DNA of 64,000 nucleotides, from NCBI GenBank assembly GCA_024305745.1, contig JAHRBS010000007.1, positions 2,356,001 through 2,420,000 on the forward strand, written 5' to 3'. Below, in pieces: positions 8,759 to 20,564 of the stretch. Position numbers and translations under genes: made by a program. Positions within the stretch are counted from its first letter, which is position 1; each line of letters opens with the position of its first letter. The DNA comes from Polyporus tsugae (lineage: Eukaryota > Basidiomycota > Agaricomycetes > Polyporales > Polyporaceae). The notes below the pieces were generated by a model. The model was not told the DNA's origin and did not search any database. It saw only the letters and a program-made list of their open reading frames with translations.

Positions 8759-11700
8759 ATGGCCACCGACGACCAGCTGAAGGCATTCATAACAAGACAT
8801 CACCAGCTGCTTGATAAGGAGCGTGAAGCAGAGATAGAACGCACTTCATTGCTTCTCTCCAACTGTCCTCCCAAGCTCCTCGAGCAGAAGGGCCTCTGCT
8901 TGGCCAGTCTTTCCATTGCCTCGGTCGGAATTGGGCTTGGAGGGAAGACGTGTGTATACTCGTACTTGTCCGATATCTAGCACGTACACGTTCTGAAACG
9001 TGGTATGAACCCACCCAGCCTGGTCGAGCTTGAACGGCCAACCGCGTATCATTCGAGTCCTTTGTTCCCGCCTCACACGCTCAGGTAAGATATCCGTCTC
9101 TAATGAAAGGGGCTGCGAAAACACAGGACAGACCAGGTGACCTCGCTCGCATTGAAGAACACACGTCCGGTGCAGCTGCTCCGAAGAAAGCCGTGAAGGC
9201 CAAGAAGCTTGGACCTACGGACAAAGGGAAGAGCGATGGTGTCGAAGGTGTCGTATTCAAGGTATGCAGATTTTACACGGTAATGAAACCATAGCGTTTA
9301 TATTTGTCAGGTGTCCGATACACGAATCGTCATTGCCGTTGACCCTCTAGAGACAGGCGGAGAGGATCTGGATTTGCCGGACCGAAGTCGTGTGGTCAAG
9401 CTGGCAAACAGCGTGACTTACGACAGGTGACAAGAAAGCATGTCTATCTTGTGTACAGGTACTAACGATATGCATACAGGATGGATAAGGCCCTGAACCA
9501 GCTTGAGAAGGTGGTGATACCTAACTCGGACGCCGTGAGTATGATGCTACCCCCATCCGGGATAGGTGAATAACCCGTGTGCGTAGAAGGAAGACACGTT
9601 TTTGCCCAAGATGACACCTCTCGTTCGCGTGCTCATGGGGATGGATTCCCCTTCGGATAGGCTGCAGGTCAGAGATTTCAAGTTTTTCGACCAGTCCCTC
9701 AACCCGAGCCAACAAGAAGCGATCCGCTTCGCCCTCGGATCCCCAGAAGTTGCATGCATACACGGACCTCCTGGTATGCCCCACATGTTCTTATCGAACG
9801 AGAGAGACCTTGACTATTTCGATTCAGGAACGGGGAAGACGCACACCCTGATAGAGCTCATTCGTCAGCTCACTACAGCCACTCCGTCCAATCCCAAACC
9901 CCTCCGATTGCTCGTGTGCGGAGCGTCCAACCTGTCTGTCGATAACATCTTGGAGCGACTCCTGGCTCTTCCCGCCTCCGAGGACGGTAAGAAGCTCAAG
10001 GTGACGCGAGTCGGACACCCAGCTCGTGTGATGAATCACGAAGACGTGATCGGGGCAACGCTTGAGGTCAAGGCTAGCCGTAGCGATCAGGTAAGTCAAA
10101 GTCTAGTTGTCGTGCCATTACTGGGCTTGGCGCGAATAACGACGCATCGGGTGCTAGGCCATACTTGCGAAGGATGTCAAGAACGAGCTCGAGGCAGCAC
10201 TTTCCGTGCTCTCTGGCAAAGGAAAAGGTGCCAAGGGGAAGGCTCCGAGGGGGCTGGAGCGAAAGAAGATGTGGGAGGAGGTCAGAGCGTTGCGAAAAGA
10301 GTAGGTGATATAGCGGAATGCAGCTAAGCCGGACTGAACACTGCACCGTAGGTACCGCCAGCGTGAGGGTGGAGTGGTCGAAAGTGTCCTGAGCGAATCT
10401 CTGGTCGTCCTTGCAACCTGCCATTCTTCAGGAGGTAGACAAGTACGATCGCAAGATTTTGACGTCGTGATTATAGACGAGGCAACTCAAGCTCTGGAGG
10501 CGGTACGGGAAACGTATTACGTTTGATATTAGCGTTAGCTGACTGTTTTGTTGTTAGGTCTGTTGGATACCTATTTTCAAAGCACGGAAACTCATCCTCG
10601 CCGGGGACCCGATGCAGCTTCCACCGACGATCATATCCACAAACAAGGGCAAGGAAGCCAAGAAAACACCATCCTCCGCAACCGCACAACCTTCCGTAAA
10701 GGCAGGCACCAAGAAATCAGGTTCTGCGGAGACGGGACGACCGAAGGCTTCAGAGATAGAGGCAGAGTCAGGAGACGAGGACGCCCATTCCGATGAAGAC
10801 GAAGGCGACCCCGAACTGACAGCTGACCCCGAAGAACCTTTGAAATCTACACCGCGGAATCCGCGGAAGGCAGGATCAAAGGCGGTCCTCCGTCCGCCTC
10901 GCACTCTTGAAACCACCCTCTTCGAACGCCTAGAAAAGATGTACGGGCCTGGCATCAAACGCATGCTCACCGTCCAATACCGGTTCGTGGCCAATGCTTA
11001 GTTCACAGAATCCTACGCGATTGTATGCTGACGTGTTTGTCCTGTCGTCCTAGAATGCATGCTCATATCGCGTCTTTCCCCTCGAAAGTTATGTATCACT
11101 CGCGACTGAAGTCCCATTTATCCGTCGAGGTGCACCTCCTCCGCGACCTACCGAATACCGGGGCAGATTCGGAGGATGACGATAAGGAAATCCTCGGCAT
11201 CCCGGTCGTCTTCTATGACACAGCAGGCTGCGAGTACTTCGAACGACTAGAAGGCGATGGGGACGAGGGGAGCCGGTGTAACGAGAACGAGGCGACTGTT
11301 GTGAAGATGTGGGTTGACCAGTTGGTACGTCCCTCGGTTAGCTACACGCCGAGTACAGTGGTTCACAAACCCTCACGCGTCAGGCTGGTGCAGGGGTGTT
11401 CCCGTCCCAGATCGCGGTCATCACACCGTACGTGTATTTATTTATTCCTCTGAAGTGTAGCAGCAATGTAATGACATAGACACGACAGGTACCAAGCGCA
11501 AGTCACACTCCTGACGTCTACACTTCGTCCGGTATACGGACCAGAGTTGGAGATCGGGACTGTCGACGGCATGCAAGGGCGAGAGAAAGAGGCGGTGATA
11601 ATCAGTCTTGTGCGGAGTAATGAGAAGGTACACAGCTCACCTCCATGACGGACGTCTCTCTGACTATTTCACCTCTAATTCAGCGGGAAGTCGGCTTCCT

Positions 11701-11915
11701 AAAGGACAAACGCAGGTTGAACGTAGCTATGACCCGAGCACGACGACATCTGGTGAGCGACAGAAGTGTGCGCGCTGTTGTCCAGCTGCTGAATATCGTA
11801 TCGTCAGTGTGTCATTGGCGACTCGTCGACAGTGCAGCACGGCAGCCCGTTCCTCAAAAAGTGGATGGCCTGGTTAGAAGCCAACGCCGATGTCCGCTTC
11901 GCCGGTCTCGAATAA
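8759..11915 (+). CDS. HCS1: HCS1/SMUBP2 (IGHMBP2)-type superfamily 1B DNA/RNA helicase (785 aa)
   Basis: Fifteen exons: 8759-8949, 9019-9084, 9132-9261, 9311-9426, 9480-9534, 9587-9773, 9828-10090, 10158-10300, 10352-10502, 10558-10982, 11054-11324, 11384-11427, 11489-11627, 11684-11752, 11808-11915. The N-terminal 1B region has SIGLGGKTLVELE-like sequence (here [15 protein letters not shown]) and PGDLARIE. Motor motifs: [12 protein letters not shown] (Q), GPPGTGKT (~246-253, Walker A), VVIIDEATQ (~425-433, motif II), [11 protein letters not shown] (III), LTVQYRMH (IV), [13 protein letters not shown] (V), [14 protein letters not shown] (VI). These match yeast Hcs1, a polymerase-alpha-associated helicase, and IGHMBP2. 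An acidic, lysine-rich insertion of about 90 residues (~458-545) follows motif III and is unusual for the family. No R3H or AN1 domain follows the motor. Confidence 0.94.
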
Positions 11916-12247
11916 GTCGGATGCGCAATCTCAGATATACGCTAGAAGGCTAATGAGCGATATGCATGCGGCGCCCCACAAGAATGAGGATTTGCCGACC
12001 CGAGAGGAGGCCCTCTGGAAGATTGTAATACACGGCCATGCTGTATATAACATCTAGCACTATCGGACTATTAGACTTCTACAGGACACTTCGCGTACGG
12101 ACGTGGTATGTACACTGGCGGTGAGCCAAGAAAACTGGTACAGCTACATTCGGAACTAGATCTCAATCACAAGAATGTGGGGTGACGGCAAGAAGAGTTC
12201 CATATGTCACCAGGTGGCATTTAGTAGTCCGAATCGTCCGTGTAGCC
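11916..12247. other. Convergent intergenic region
   Basis: This 332-bp stretch holds the 3' flanks of the helicase (+) and the PQ-loop gene (-). No further feature seen. Confidence 0.6.
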
Positions 12248-14248
12248 TCAGAACTCCACTCCGGGTTCCGGAGTGATGCTTGCCCCTCGCCGGCGAGAGG
12301 TCACGGGAGACTCTTCGAGGGCACCGCTGGTTTCGGCGCTGAGCAGACCTGCCTCCTCTTCGTTGTAGGTCCGGGAAGGATGTCGGGCACGGGAGGAGCC
12401 TCCTTTCGGCCGGTAAAGGAAAGACTGGCAAACGATTGTGACGTCGAACATGAGTGTACCTCCGCTGCCAAGCAGGTATCTGTGCTTGCGTATGAGCTGC
12501 AGGATCCTTCCGATGAAAGAAGTTTGAGGTACACGTACGGGATGCTTTCGCGGATGAATGCAGATGCTTGAGGAGGGGAGAGTTGCAGTTTGGGGGATGT
12601 AAGGATTGATGCGACGTAAAAGGTGTTGCCGAGGAATGCAAAGATGAATAAATACACGGAAAGGCCCTGCACATTAATGACAAAATCAATGTGAGCCACA
12701 TACTGCATATCGCCCCAGAACCGCCTTACCTCTATTGATTTGCGGACAAACTGATACATCTAGTCGTTAGCGAATGGGCGACAAAGCTAATGTGAGATTA
12801 CTCACGTTCTTCCAAATCTGCGGCAATCGCGATGTGAGATAGAGAGTGGTGCATACCCAGGCTGATATTCGCCCAATGATGAACTCCATGGACGGGGCTG
12901 GCTCAGCTTGTTCCGACAACGTTTCCTCTAGGTCAATAGAACGGACAAATTCGAGCACGGTAGGCTCCCCAGCCAATTGTGCCGAGAGGATACGGTCCGC
13001 TAATCGTGAGTCGACGACGGCGTCGGCATACGTCGATGTTGGCGATTCTAGCGGGACAGCTGCCCGTGCTAGGACCTTCCCGGTCCTCTCCACTAGAGCA
13101 CTAGGACGCGGAAGCCCGCTTCCTGCGAACGTTCCAATGCCAAACAGTGCCCACACGCCCATGAACACCATCGTTGCCCCCTTCCGACTAACCCGCGAGT
13201 CTCGCCTCTGTGAGCTTGTGGTTCGCCACTCCTCGTCATCATCCGCAAGATCGGAAGCCCTGACTTCGGGGCGTCCCCGGGGTGTCGCATCTGCTTGGTC
13301 TAAGGGGGTGAACATCTGCAACGCAGGAGGAACACGACTGGATTGCCGACTTCGTCCAGCACCCGTCGTTCCTGGACTGGAGTAGGAGTCGTATCCCCAT
13401 GCAACTTGTTTCCGCCGCGCTGAACGTCCTCCTTCCGAGTGGAAGCTGTCCGCTAGACGCGCCAACGCGCTCTCGGACACGTCGTCATCGTCGTCGTATG
13501 CGTTAGAGTGGGGTTCGGTAGACTGGGAACGTCTGCCGTGTCGTCGAGTATTCTCCTCCTGCTGTGCTGCGAAGGCGGCGACGGCGGCTACGTTTGCTGC
13601 GACATTTGAAAGGGCGCGGTAACGGGGCGCGGTTGACCCGCGTTCGAGAGATAATCGACGGGTGGCTAGTGTTCCGGACACGGTACGTTCACGACTGTGA
13701 AGGTATGCAGGGGGAGCTGTCTTCTGCTTCCTGGCGTAGTAGACGTATTGCACCAGGAGGCTTAGGTCGACGAAGCAGAAGTAGGTGGCAAGATAGGTCT
13801 GGTGACGTGTTGAAGTGAATGCGCGAGAGGCGTAAGCATCAAACAAGCTCACCTGGAAGGGCAATTGGCGGGTCAAGACGCATCCAATCAAGTTCGTTGC
13901 ATCGCCTGGAGAAGAACGGCCATGAGATCATAGAAGCCCACGATGAGCGACCGCTCACGCGACCTATTGCGCGATTGCAGAAAAACATGGCGGGGGATTG
14001 CGCTGGAGCATAAAATACTCACCAAGCATCCAATTCATAAGAAACGGGAGGGCTAAGCCTTCGACTGATTGGCGTCGTGCATTCTCAAGAATCTGGCTAC
14101 CGATGACGCATTTGAGGATGGGGACGTTAGCGGTCGATGCAAACTGCGGACAATGCGGGGTAGCCGAAACTTACGGGAATTGTGCACACACCCAGCACGC
14201 GATAGAGATGTAGCCTAGGAGCTCGGAGAACGCTGCGCTGAGCACCAT
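12248..14248 (-). CDS. PQ-loop repeat transporter of vacuolar membrane (YPQ/PQLC2-like, 524 aa)
   Basis: Exons on the minus strand: 14248-14175, 14096-14023, 13905-13853, 13798-12806, 12750-12730, 12666-12539, 12479-12248. The first PQ-loop is CAQFPQILENARRQSVEGLA followed by FLMNWMLGDATNLIGCVLTRQLPFQTYLATYF. The second is SRLPQIWKNFVRKSIEGLS, then YLFIFAFLGNTFYVASI and LGSGGTLMFDVTIVCQSF. This is the fungal Ypq family, which exports or exchanges cationic amino acids across the vacuole. About 240 low-complexity residues separate the two halves and contain one hydrophobic segment (MVFMGVWALFGIGTFAGS). An alternative acceptor at 12760 would add MYQ before FVRKSIE; homology favours the shorter exon. 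Seven membrane segments are expected. Confidence 0.9.
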
Positions 14249-14703
14249 GGGCGATGGAGCATGGGCGTCGGGGACGAGAAAGAGGTCTGCCGCCAGAGAG
14301 AGAGAGTCTAGATAGCGGGAGAGACGGTGGGAGAGAAGAGTTGCCTGTCTTGGCGCGTCTCCGAACCCGAGTCGGAGTCCCGAGTCTCCTCCGTCCCCTC
14401 CCACTTACTGCCTTCGTCCACCCTGCCCTCGCTCCCCGCCCTTGCTCCTCTCCCAGTTTGCCACTCCATTCAACAGCTTTCTTGGCCTTGCACGCATTCT
14501 CCCAACTCCTTGCTCCTTGCCCTGGTGGTCCATCGGGTTACAAGCCCGTGGTGGCGCAACCTTGGCGTGAAACGACAACGACAACGCGCCGGCCTTACGC
14601 GCTCCAAACCTTTCCTGTACTAGCCGCGCCCGAAGAGCCTTGATTGTAACAAATCCTAAAGCAGCGACCGTTCCCCCGTGCTCCTTTGTCCTGTCCCTAC
14701 ATT
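14249..14703. other. Divergent promoter region
   Basis: These 455 bp separate the PQ-loop gene (-) from the LisH-CTLH gene (+). The plus strand turns pyrimidine-rich from about 14390, as is usual near fungal promoters. No other feature. Confidence 0.6.
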
Positions 14704-16049
14704 ATGTCAAACAAAGCCGAACCTTCAAACTCCACAAGCGCAAGGCTGCTCAACCCAGCGCCGGACGAGCTGGTGAGTTTGATCCCGCGCTGTCGAGCAA
14801 AGTCTAGACATTCATTCCACTTAGCGACATCTCGTCTTGGATTACCTCGTCCACAATTGCTACACCTCCGCAGCCCGTGCCTTCGTTAGGGAAAGCAGTG
14901 GCCCGAAGGATGTCGACGCAGACGGCGACGAGGTTATGATCTCCCCCCTCGAGGATGCGTCAAACGTACTGGATGGATTTGAAGACAGACTCGCTATGGG
15001 CGAACTCCGCAAAGGTACGCCGATATCTCGCCGCTTGCCCGATCCATGCACTGAACGTTTGCCAGACATCCGAACGCGCATCCTGACCGGGAGTGTTGAC
15101 GAAGCCACTGTGCTGCTCAGCAAATACTTCCCCACTGTTCTCTCCGAAGATACGGAAGACGATGAATCGCATGTCTCAACCTCCTCCCCAGGCAGATTCT
15201 CGTATCTCCCATCAACGTCGGTCGAGCCAACCCACCTCGCGCTCAACCTCCGCACTCAGGCTTTCATAGAAGCCGCGCGGACTATACCACTTGAATACTA
15301 TCCCCCCGGCTCAAACACACCTTTGCCGCACCCACCTCTCATGTGCGGCCCATCCAAGAAGCGTACAAGTATTGGAGATGGGGATACAGATATGTTGGAG
15401 TCCGACAATGAAGCTGCAAACGTCCAGCTCCTCATCCGCGCGCAAAGCCTCTATTCCGAGGCGAATCAGCTCCGCCGCCCGCAAGACCGTGCGACATACC
15501 TCCACGAGTTAGGGCAGGTCGGCGGGATCCTCGCGTACACCGTGCCGGAACGAAGTCCCCTCTCAACCTACATGACCCAAATTCGACGCGAAGGCGTTGC
15601 TAACCAGATCGACAGTGCCATCCTGTGTGAGTATGATCTGGTCCTACTGTTACTCTAGACCTAACTTACCAATTTATACCCTCGCAGATCGTGCCAAACG
15701 GCCCACCATTTCTCGTATTGAACTATACACGCGTTACACCACATCGCTCTGGGGAATGCTGCACGAAAAGGAATGCAAGGTTCCTTCCCGTAACACTTGG
15801 CCTCCAGGTGCCTCTCTTCCTCCCACGGCCCCACACCCCCAGGAGGCCAAAGTCCCCCCTCTGAAGGATGCTGGCAGCCTGGAAAACGCTATTCCCGCCT
15901 CCAAGAAGTCGGCACAGGAGAAAGAGCCGGAAGAGGTACGCATCTCCTATCCTGCCCACTCTTGACTTGCGCGAGGCTCACGGTCGATGTTTCAGACCAT
16001 TCCTCCATTTGATTTGCACATGTTCGTCCAGCCGGCGGAGCGCACATAG
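14704..16049 (+). CDS. LisH-CTLH/CRA domain protein, GID8/RanBPM-like (390 aa)
   Basis: Exons: 14704-14772, 14825-15626, 15688-15935, 15996-16049. The N-terminal LisH motif is LRHLVLDYLVHNCYTSAARAF (residues ~23-43). The CTLH segment is LPDIRTRILTGSVDEATVLLSKYFP (~100-125) with flanking acidic insertions. The C-terminal CRA part includes VQLLIRAQSLYSEANQL, YLHELGQVGGILAYT and YRAKRPTISRIELYTRYTTSLWGML. No SPRY domain is present, so it is closer in layout to GID8 than to full RanBPM/Vid30, but it is longer than typical GID8 (~240 aa). Proteins of this class are subunits of GID/CTLH ubiquitin ligases; membership here is inferred. Confidence 0.8.
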
Positions 16050-16318
16050 TAGCATCCTCGTTCGTGGTCGTATATATGCACTCTTGCGTTCTCAGCGTCG
16101 CATCCAGATATCCAGCCGTGGTGGGTCCATCGTGTTGTTGTGTAGCACTGGGCATAGCGGAAAGACACTGTATTATAATACTATACACGTTGTAATCCAT
16201 CCGGACCTCTATCGGCACACTTCACTCATAATAAGTTCAGTGTTGAACGTACGCGTTGAGGTTTGAAGGTCGAAGACCCGAGATGTGGATGTCTCGATGC
16301 CTACTGGTCAACAATGTT

Positions 16319-17756
16319 TCAGTCAGACAATCGCAGACTTTTCATCATTCCCTCCACAACACTAAGGCTGCCCCCCAATGTCTGCTCCTCTAACCCGACG
16401 ATGTCAACGTCGTCCCCTAAGCGTCCCCTGTTGACCCGTGCAACGATGCTTGTCGGCACGTTGCACATCCTGAAACCTAGGACCCGCAGCCTCGCCCACT
16501 TCTCCCACTCTATGCGATCCAAGGTGGACTCCATATTCCCAAGCCCCTTCCCGCCCGGCGGGTCGTTCAACCACGGATTATATGACAAGTCCAACACCTC
16601 CAGCAGAGGGCATATCCTAGGCAAGCGATGGATCTGTGGACTAGGGGCCGGCAGGGCGAGCAGGGCGAGGCGTGTAAGCGTGAGAGGGAAAAGGAACAGC
16701 GTCGTGGACGGCACATGGGCGTTGAGCACGACGAGCGTGTGCAGCGGCGGAGGCAAATCCTGCGACGCCTCCTCTTCCTCCTCCCAGGAGCCCTCCTCTG
16801 CGGTGTCCTGCTCGGGAGGATCGCCCGTGACCTGACGGCTGCCCGACGGCCCCTCCTGCATGTCCTCCGCCTCCTCGTCCCCGCCTTCTTCTCGCGCCTC
16901 CAAGCCCGACGACAAGCTCGCGAAGAGGTCCCGCTGCAGCGTCGCCTGCGGCCCCAATACGATGACCTCCCCGTCCGCATGGCCCTCCGGCTCGAACAGG
17001 GGATACAGCTTCCCGTTCGGCAGCGGCTCGTGCACCGCCGTGTACCGCAACACGTCGCGCCTGAACATCGGCGGCAGCGCCTCGAGGAGCTCCTTCCGGA
17101 AGCCCGCCGCGTCCGGGAACGCCGCGAGCAGGACCCGCACGCAGATCTGCGTGAGCGGGGCTATCTCCGCCTCCGCCTCCGAGGAATCAGCGTGCTCGGC
17201 TTGCTCGAGGTGCGTCCGCGTGCTAGCAGAGAGGAGGGGGACGTCGCTCGACCCAAAGCTCCAGGGCGTGTGCAAGAAGACGAGCGACAGAGCCTGCTTG
17301 CGGAACGCGACTGTGTCTCTGCTCTCAGTCTGCTGTCCGCGGTGCTGATGAGATCTGAACAACCCACTCCAGCTCTTTGGCGGCGGCGGCCCTGGTACAG
17401 CGCCACGCGGGTACCCGTGCTCCAGATGGCCTTCACGGATGACAGGGAGGGGGGGCGGCGTGCGGTCCTCGTCGCGGGTGGTGTCTTCTGAGGGCGTGTT
17501 GGCATATTTGTAGATATCGGAGAAGGGGAGGGAGGGGTTGTTGTAGGTGCGGGACTGAAGCGTCTCTAAGTGTGCCTTCGACCGACGGAGATTCTGCGAG
17601 TGTCTGAACTGCTCGCCCCTACCCAATGGAAGTTAGATGAATCAGACGCAGCCTCGCCAGTAGTTCTGAATGAATGTACCTTAAAGTATGAAGGAGGTTA
17701 TTGACCTCACGGGATGGGGCTGCCTGTCTTTCGTTGCCATCCCTCCCACGTCGCAT
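16319..17756 (-). CDS. Hypothetical protein with leucine-rich C-terminus (458 aa)
   Basis: Two exons on the minus strand: 17756-17680 and 17618-16319; the start MRRGRDGNERQ was chosen because the 61-bp intron joins HTL-R-GEQFRHS in frame. I do not recognise the family. The N-terminal half is basic and proline-rich. Residues ~135-235 look folded (LTQICVRVLLAAFPDAAGFRKELLEAL, DVLRYTAVHEPLPNGKLYPLFEP). After an acidic linker (~260-300) come leucine-rich strands resembling degenerate LRRs (LHTLVVLNAHVPSTTLFLF, PLLEVLDLSYNPWLND, LRVLGFRMCNVPTSIV). It lies tail-to-tail with the LisH-CTLH gene. Confidence 0.75.
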
Positions 17757-18155
17757 AGTCAGGTGAGGTGTTGCGTGTTATGTTACGCAGGGAGATGTAG
17801 ATGGTACATGGCCAAGCAATGTGCCTATCAATCGTCGATGTGAGCGCAAGTTGCATGTCGAAAGTGAAGAGGACATCGCAATCCCTGCGGCGCTAGATCA
17901 ACGCTGCGGCGTTGGCCCCAACAATAGCATCACCCACCATCATTCAATCATAACAAAAGAACTGGGGCGAGTTCATACCGCCATCACACACGGGGCAAGC
18001 TCACGCGGTACGTAGTTTGCGACGATTGAGGTGAACATATGGCATACATGGTAGATGATAGTAGTCGTCGTAGTGGTAAGGCATGCCAATCATACTCCCT
18101 CATACACGCTCGCCCGCAGCCCTCCAGACGCAGACGGACACTCCAAAACATCAAC
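17757..18155. other. Intergenic: promoter of the leucine-rich gene and 3' flank of RPL7
   Basis: Nothing besides the expected upstream and 3' flanking DNA is visible in these 399 bp. Confidence 0.55.
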
Positions 18156-19320
18156 TCAGTTCATCTGGCGGATGAGCTTGTTAATGTGAATCTCCCGGTT
18201 ACCGAAGTCACCGCCCTGGACGAAGTGCTTGAACTTCCGTGTCCTCCAGCCGCCAGTCGGGTTGGAGAGCTTGAAGGGCCAAAGGAAGTTCGACGCCTGC
18301 TTGAAGTTAGGGCCAGCAGTGAAGATCTCGTGCACGAGATCCTCGACGGAAACGATGTCGTACTTGCTGAGCGTCTCCTCAATCACAGCGTTGTTGGAGA
18401 GGGGAATGCGCTGCTTGTCGACCTTGCCGTAGCCGCGCTTGTAGATGAGCTCCCGAACTGACTTCAGGTTGGGTTCGCTGGATGCAAGAATGAGGATGAA
18501 TCAAGGAACAGGAATGTAGAGAACGCACCCGTAAGCAACATAGGGCTCAACCAGACGGAGCATCTGCTCGGTCGCCCTCGTGACCTTGACGAAAACACCG
18601 TTGTTAATCTGGAGCAGACGGAGGAGCTGGAGAATTTTGCGGGGCTTGGGTGCGATGTTGTTGATACTGGAGGTATGTGTCTAGACCTGTAGGAAGACAG
18701 AAGGCAGGATAGACTCACCCCCGGATACGGACGACGAAGTAAACCTTTGCTTGCGCGGGGACGTAAAAGTCGCCAGCAGCGCGCGCAGCCCGCTTCAGAC
18801 GGATCTCTTCCTTCTCCGCGGTGAGGTACTCCTTCACGTAGGATTCCGCGCGCTTGAAGACAATCTTGCGCTTGGCCTTGTTAGCCTACATTTGCAAAAG
18901 AGCGTCAGTGGTGGCCGTAGAACGGGTATGGAGATATATCGACGATGGATCAGTCCCGAAAGATGGTATGTTTCCGGCAACAGAGTGAAAACGAAGCTCC
19001 CACTAGCCAAGAGTTATGGTATACATCACGTAGTAGAATTTACAAGAAAATGTGAATCGTCAACCGAATGTAAACGGACCTTGCGGGCGGCAACAATGGC
19101 AGCCAAACGGTCCTCCCGGGCTTTTTCGTTTTGTTTGCGCTTCTTGAGGAGAGTCTCCGGGACTTCGACGTCCTACATCCAAAGTCAGAACATTTGTCGC
19201 CAGCCGCAAGATTTTGAGTCACTGACCGAGACGGTCGGAACGCTATGTTATGTATAGTTTCAGACCATTGAGAGAAACATACTGTCATAAAGGAGGTACG
19301 CACGTAGTTGAGGGAGCCAT
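18156..19320 (-). CDS. RPL7: 60S ribosomal protein L7 (uL30, 250 aa)
   Basis: Six exons on the minus strand: 19320-19304, 19242-19227, 19172-19080, 18885-18719, 18666-18529, 18477-18156. The start [36 protein letters not shown] requires the 17-nt and 16-nt first exons. The body is typical L7: [100 protein letters not shown]. It is a structural protein of the large ribosomal subunit. The third intron (19079-18886) is 194 nt, far longer than others in the gene, and contains a C/D snoRNA. Confidence 0.97.
18950..19029 (-). ncRNA. C/D box snoRNA in RPL7 intron, snR39/snR39b-like (25S rRNA 2'-O-methylation guide)
   Basis: On the host strand the intron holds a C-box-like GTGATGT (19029-19023, one mismatch to RUGAUGA) and a D box CTGA (18953-18950), 80 nt apart. 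Just upstream of the D box lies ACCATCTTTCGGG (18967-18955), complementary over 13 nt to the universally conserved 25S/28S segment CCCGAAAGATGGT. By the D+5 rule the target is the G of CCCG, the position I recall as yeast 25S G805. Yeast RPL7A and RPL7B introns carry snR39 and snR59, which target A807 two bases away. Host gene, strand, size and antisense all agree. The terminal stem is weak. Confidence 0.8.
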
Positions 19321-19808
19321 TGGGAATCTTGAGGAACGACGGGCTTGGGCCTTTGGGCGTAGTGAAGGCGCGTGCTGAGACCTGTTCGGTGGCTGACTTG
19401 CGACTATGCAGTTCTTCAGATATGTTCCCACGCTCAGTGGCAGGCGTCTAACCGCCTCGGGTATTCCATTCGTTCTCAAGTCTTGCGACTCTTTTCAGGA
19501 CTCCTCGTCTTTTAAGTTACTCGGGGCCCTCTACGTACACGTCGTAGTTTGCAAAAAGGACAGAGCTCGTTTGGCCAGTTCTTTTCATCCGTCACGGCCT
19601 TGCTCCTCCGTGAAGTTATGTCATCCGCCGTGCCGAGTATGTTGGTGCTGCCTTTGACCTCAACCCACCTCGTTGTCCCGCCATCTATTTGCAATTGCTC
19701 CAGTAGTAGGGATGTGCCATGTAAAAGATGAAGGATTTATGTCGTGATGTCATGCAGGGTCAGTAACCGGCAAGGTAAGTGATACAAGCTGCGTGAACGG
19801 TACCCCGA
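19321..19808. other. Intergenic: RPL7 promoter and 3' flank of the NCE101-like gene
   Basis: The 488 bp contain no supported gene. Pyrimidine-rich runs near 19490-19610 suit a ribosomal protein promoter, but no defined element was identified. Confidence 0.5.
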
Positions 19809-20123
19809 TCACTTGTTGGGGGACCTGTCGCTCTCAATCTCGACGCTGGCTGCAACCGTCTGCCAGTCAACAGGCTCCTCCGTTGCCTGCAACTTGTGTT
19901 CCCGTTCCTGCTGCCACTTCTCTCGCTTCCACCGCAGCAACGACATAAGCCTCAGCTCTTCCGGCAGAGCTGTGCGTGGGTGTTGCTCGTAGAGGTAATA
20001 GGCGAACATCCCAGTGAAGATGCCGAGAATTGGATCGAGAGTTCTGCAATATGCATGAGAGGTCTGTGAATACTTGGTGGTGTCTGTGGAGACTCACCTG
20101 GAGAGCAGTGGCGGAGGCATCAT
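19809..20123 (-). CDS. NCE101-like small membrane protein (86 aa)
   Basis: Two exons on the minus strand: 20123-20098 and 20043-19809. The sequence MMPPPLLSRTLDPILGIFTGMFAYYLYEQ has one hydrophobic segment (residues ~11-26) preceded by the LLSR-DP signature of the NCE101 family (non-classical export protein 1, typically ~55-60 aa). The rest is a basic, coiled, cytosolic-looking tail. Longer C-termini are plausible in basidiomycetes. The family call rests on the short N-terminal motif only. Confidence 0.62.
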
Positions 20124-20564
20124 GATAGTGTGAACTTGTGTGCGAGGCGTGCGAGTTCACTGCATCACGTCGTTGTATCAGCTGTATCTCCCAAGTGCCA
20201 GCCGGCCAGAACGCATTTGGAAACGTACCTTTCCACCCCCCAGCTTTCCTCGACCACTAGACACTGGCAACCTCTTGACGATGCCAACTCGTTTCCGGCA
20301 CGCGTTGCCGTCGGCCCACGATGCGTGTTGGACACGCTGCAGCTCGTAAAAGCGGGACTCGGGACTGGACGGAATTCGAGGACGGACGCGTGACGGACAC
20401 GCTGAGACATTGCGGGCGTCTGAGAACGCGTTGCCCAAAATTTGGGAGACGCGGTTCGAATTCGTGTCACTGCACTGTTTGTACAGTCACTGCAGGTCTA
20501 TCCGTCCCGCTCCCTATAGATCCCTCTGCTTCATCCTTCTCCTGTCTATACTTCGTTCTAAGCT
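20124..20564. other. Divergent promoter region
   Basis: These 441 bp separate the NCE101-like gene (-) and NAA25 (+). No further feature. Confidence 0.55.

Noticed and set aside
16628..17491. Arginine-rich 287-aa plus-strand frame
   Set aside because: It is a GC-rich antisense shadow of the leucine-rich hypothetical gene, with no splice sites or domain.
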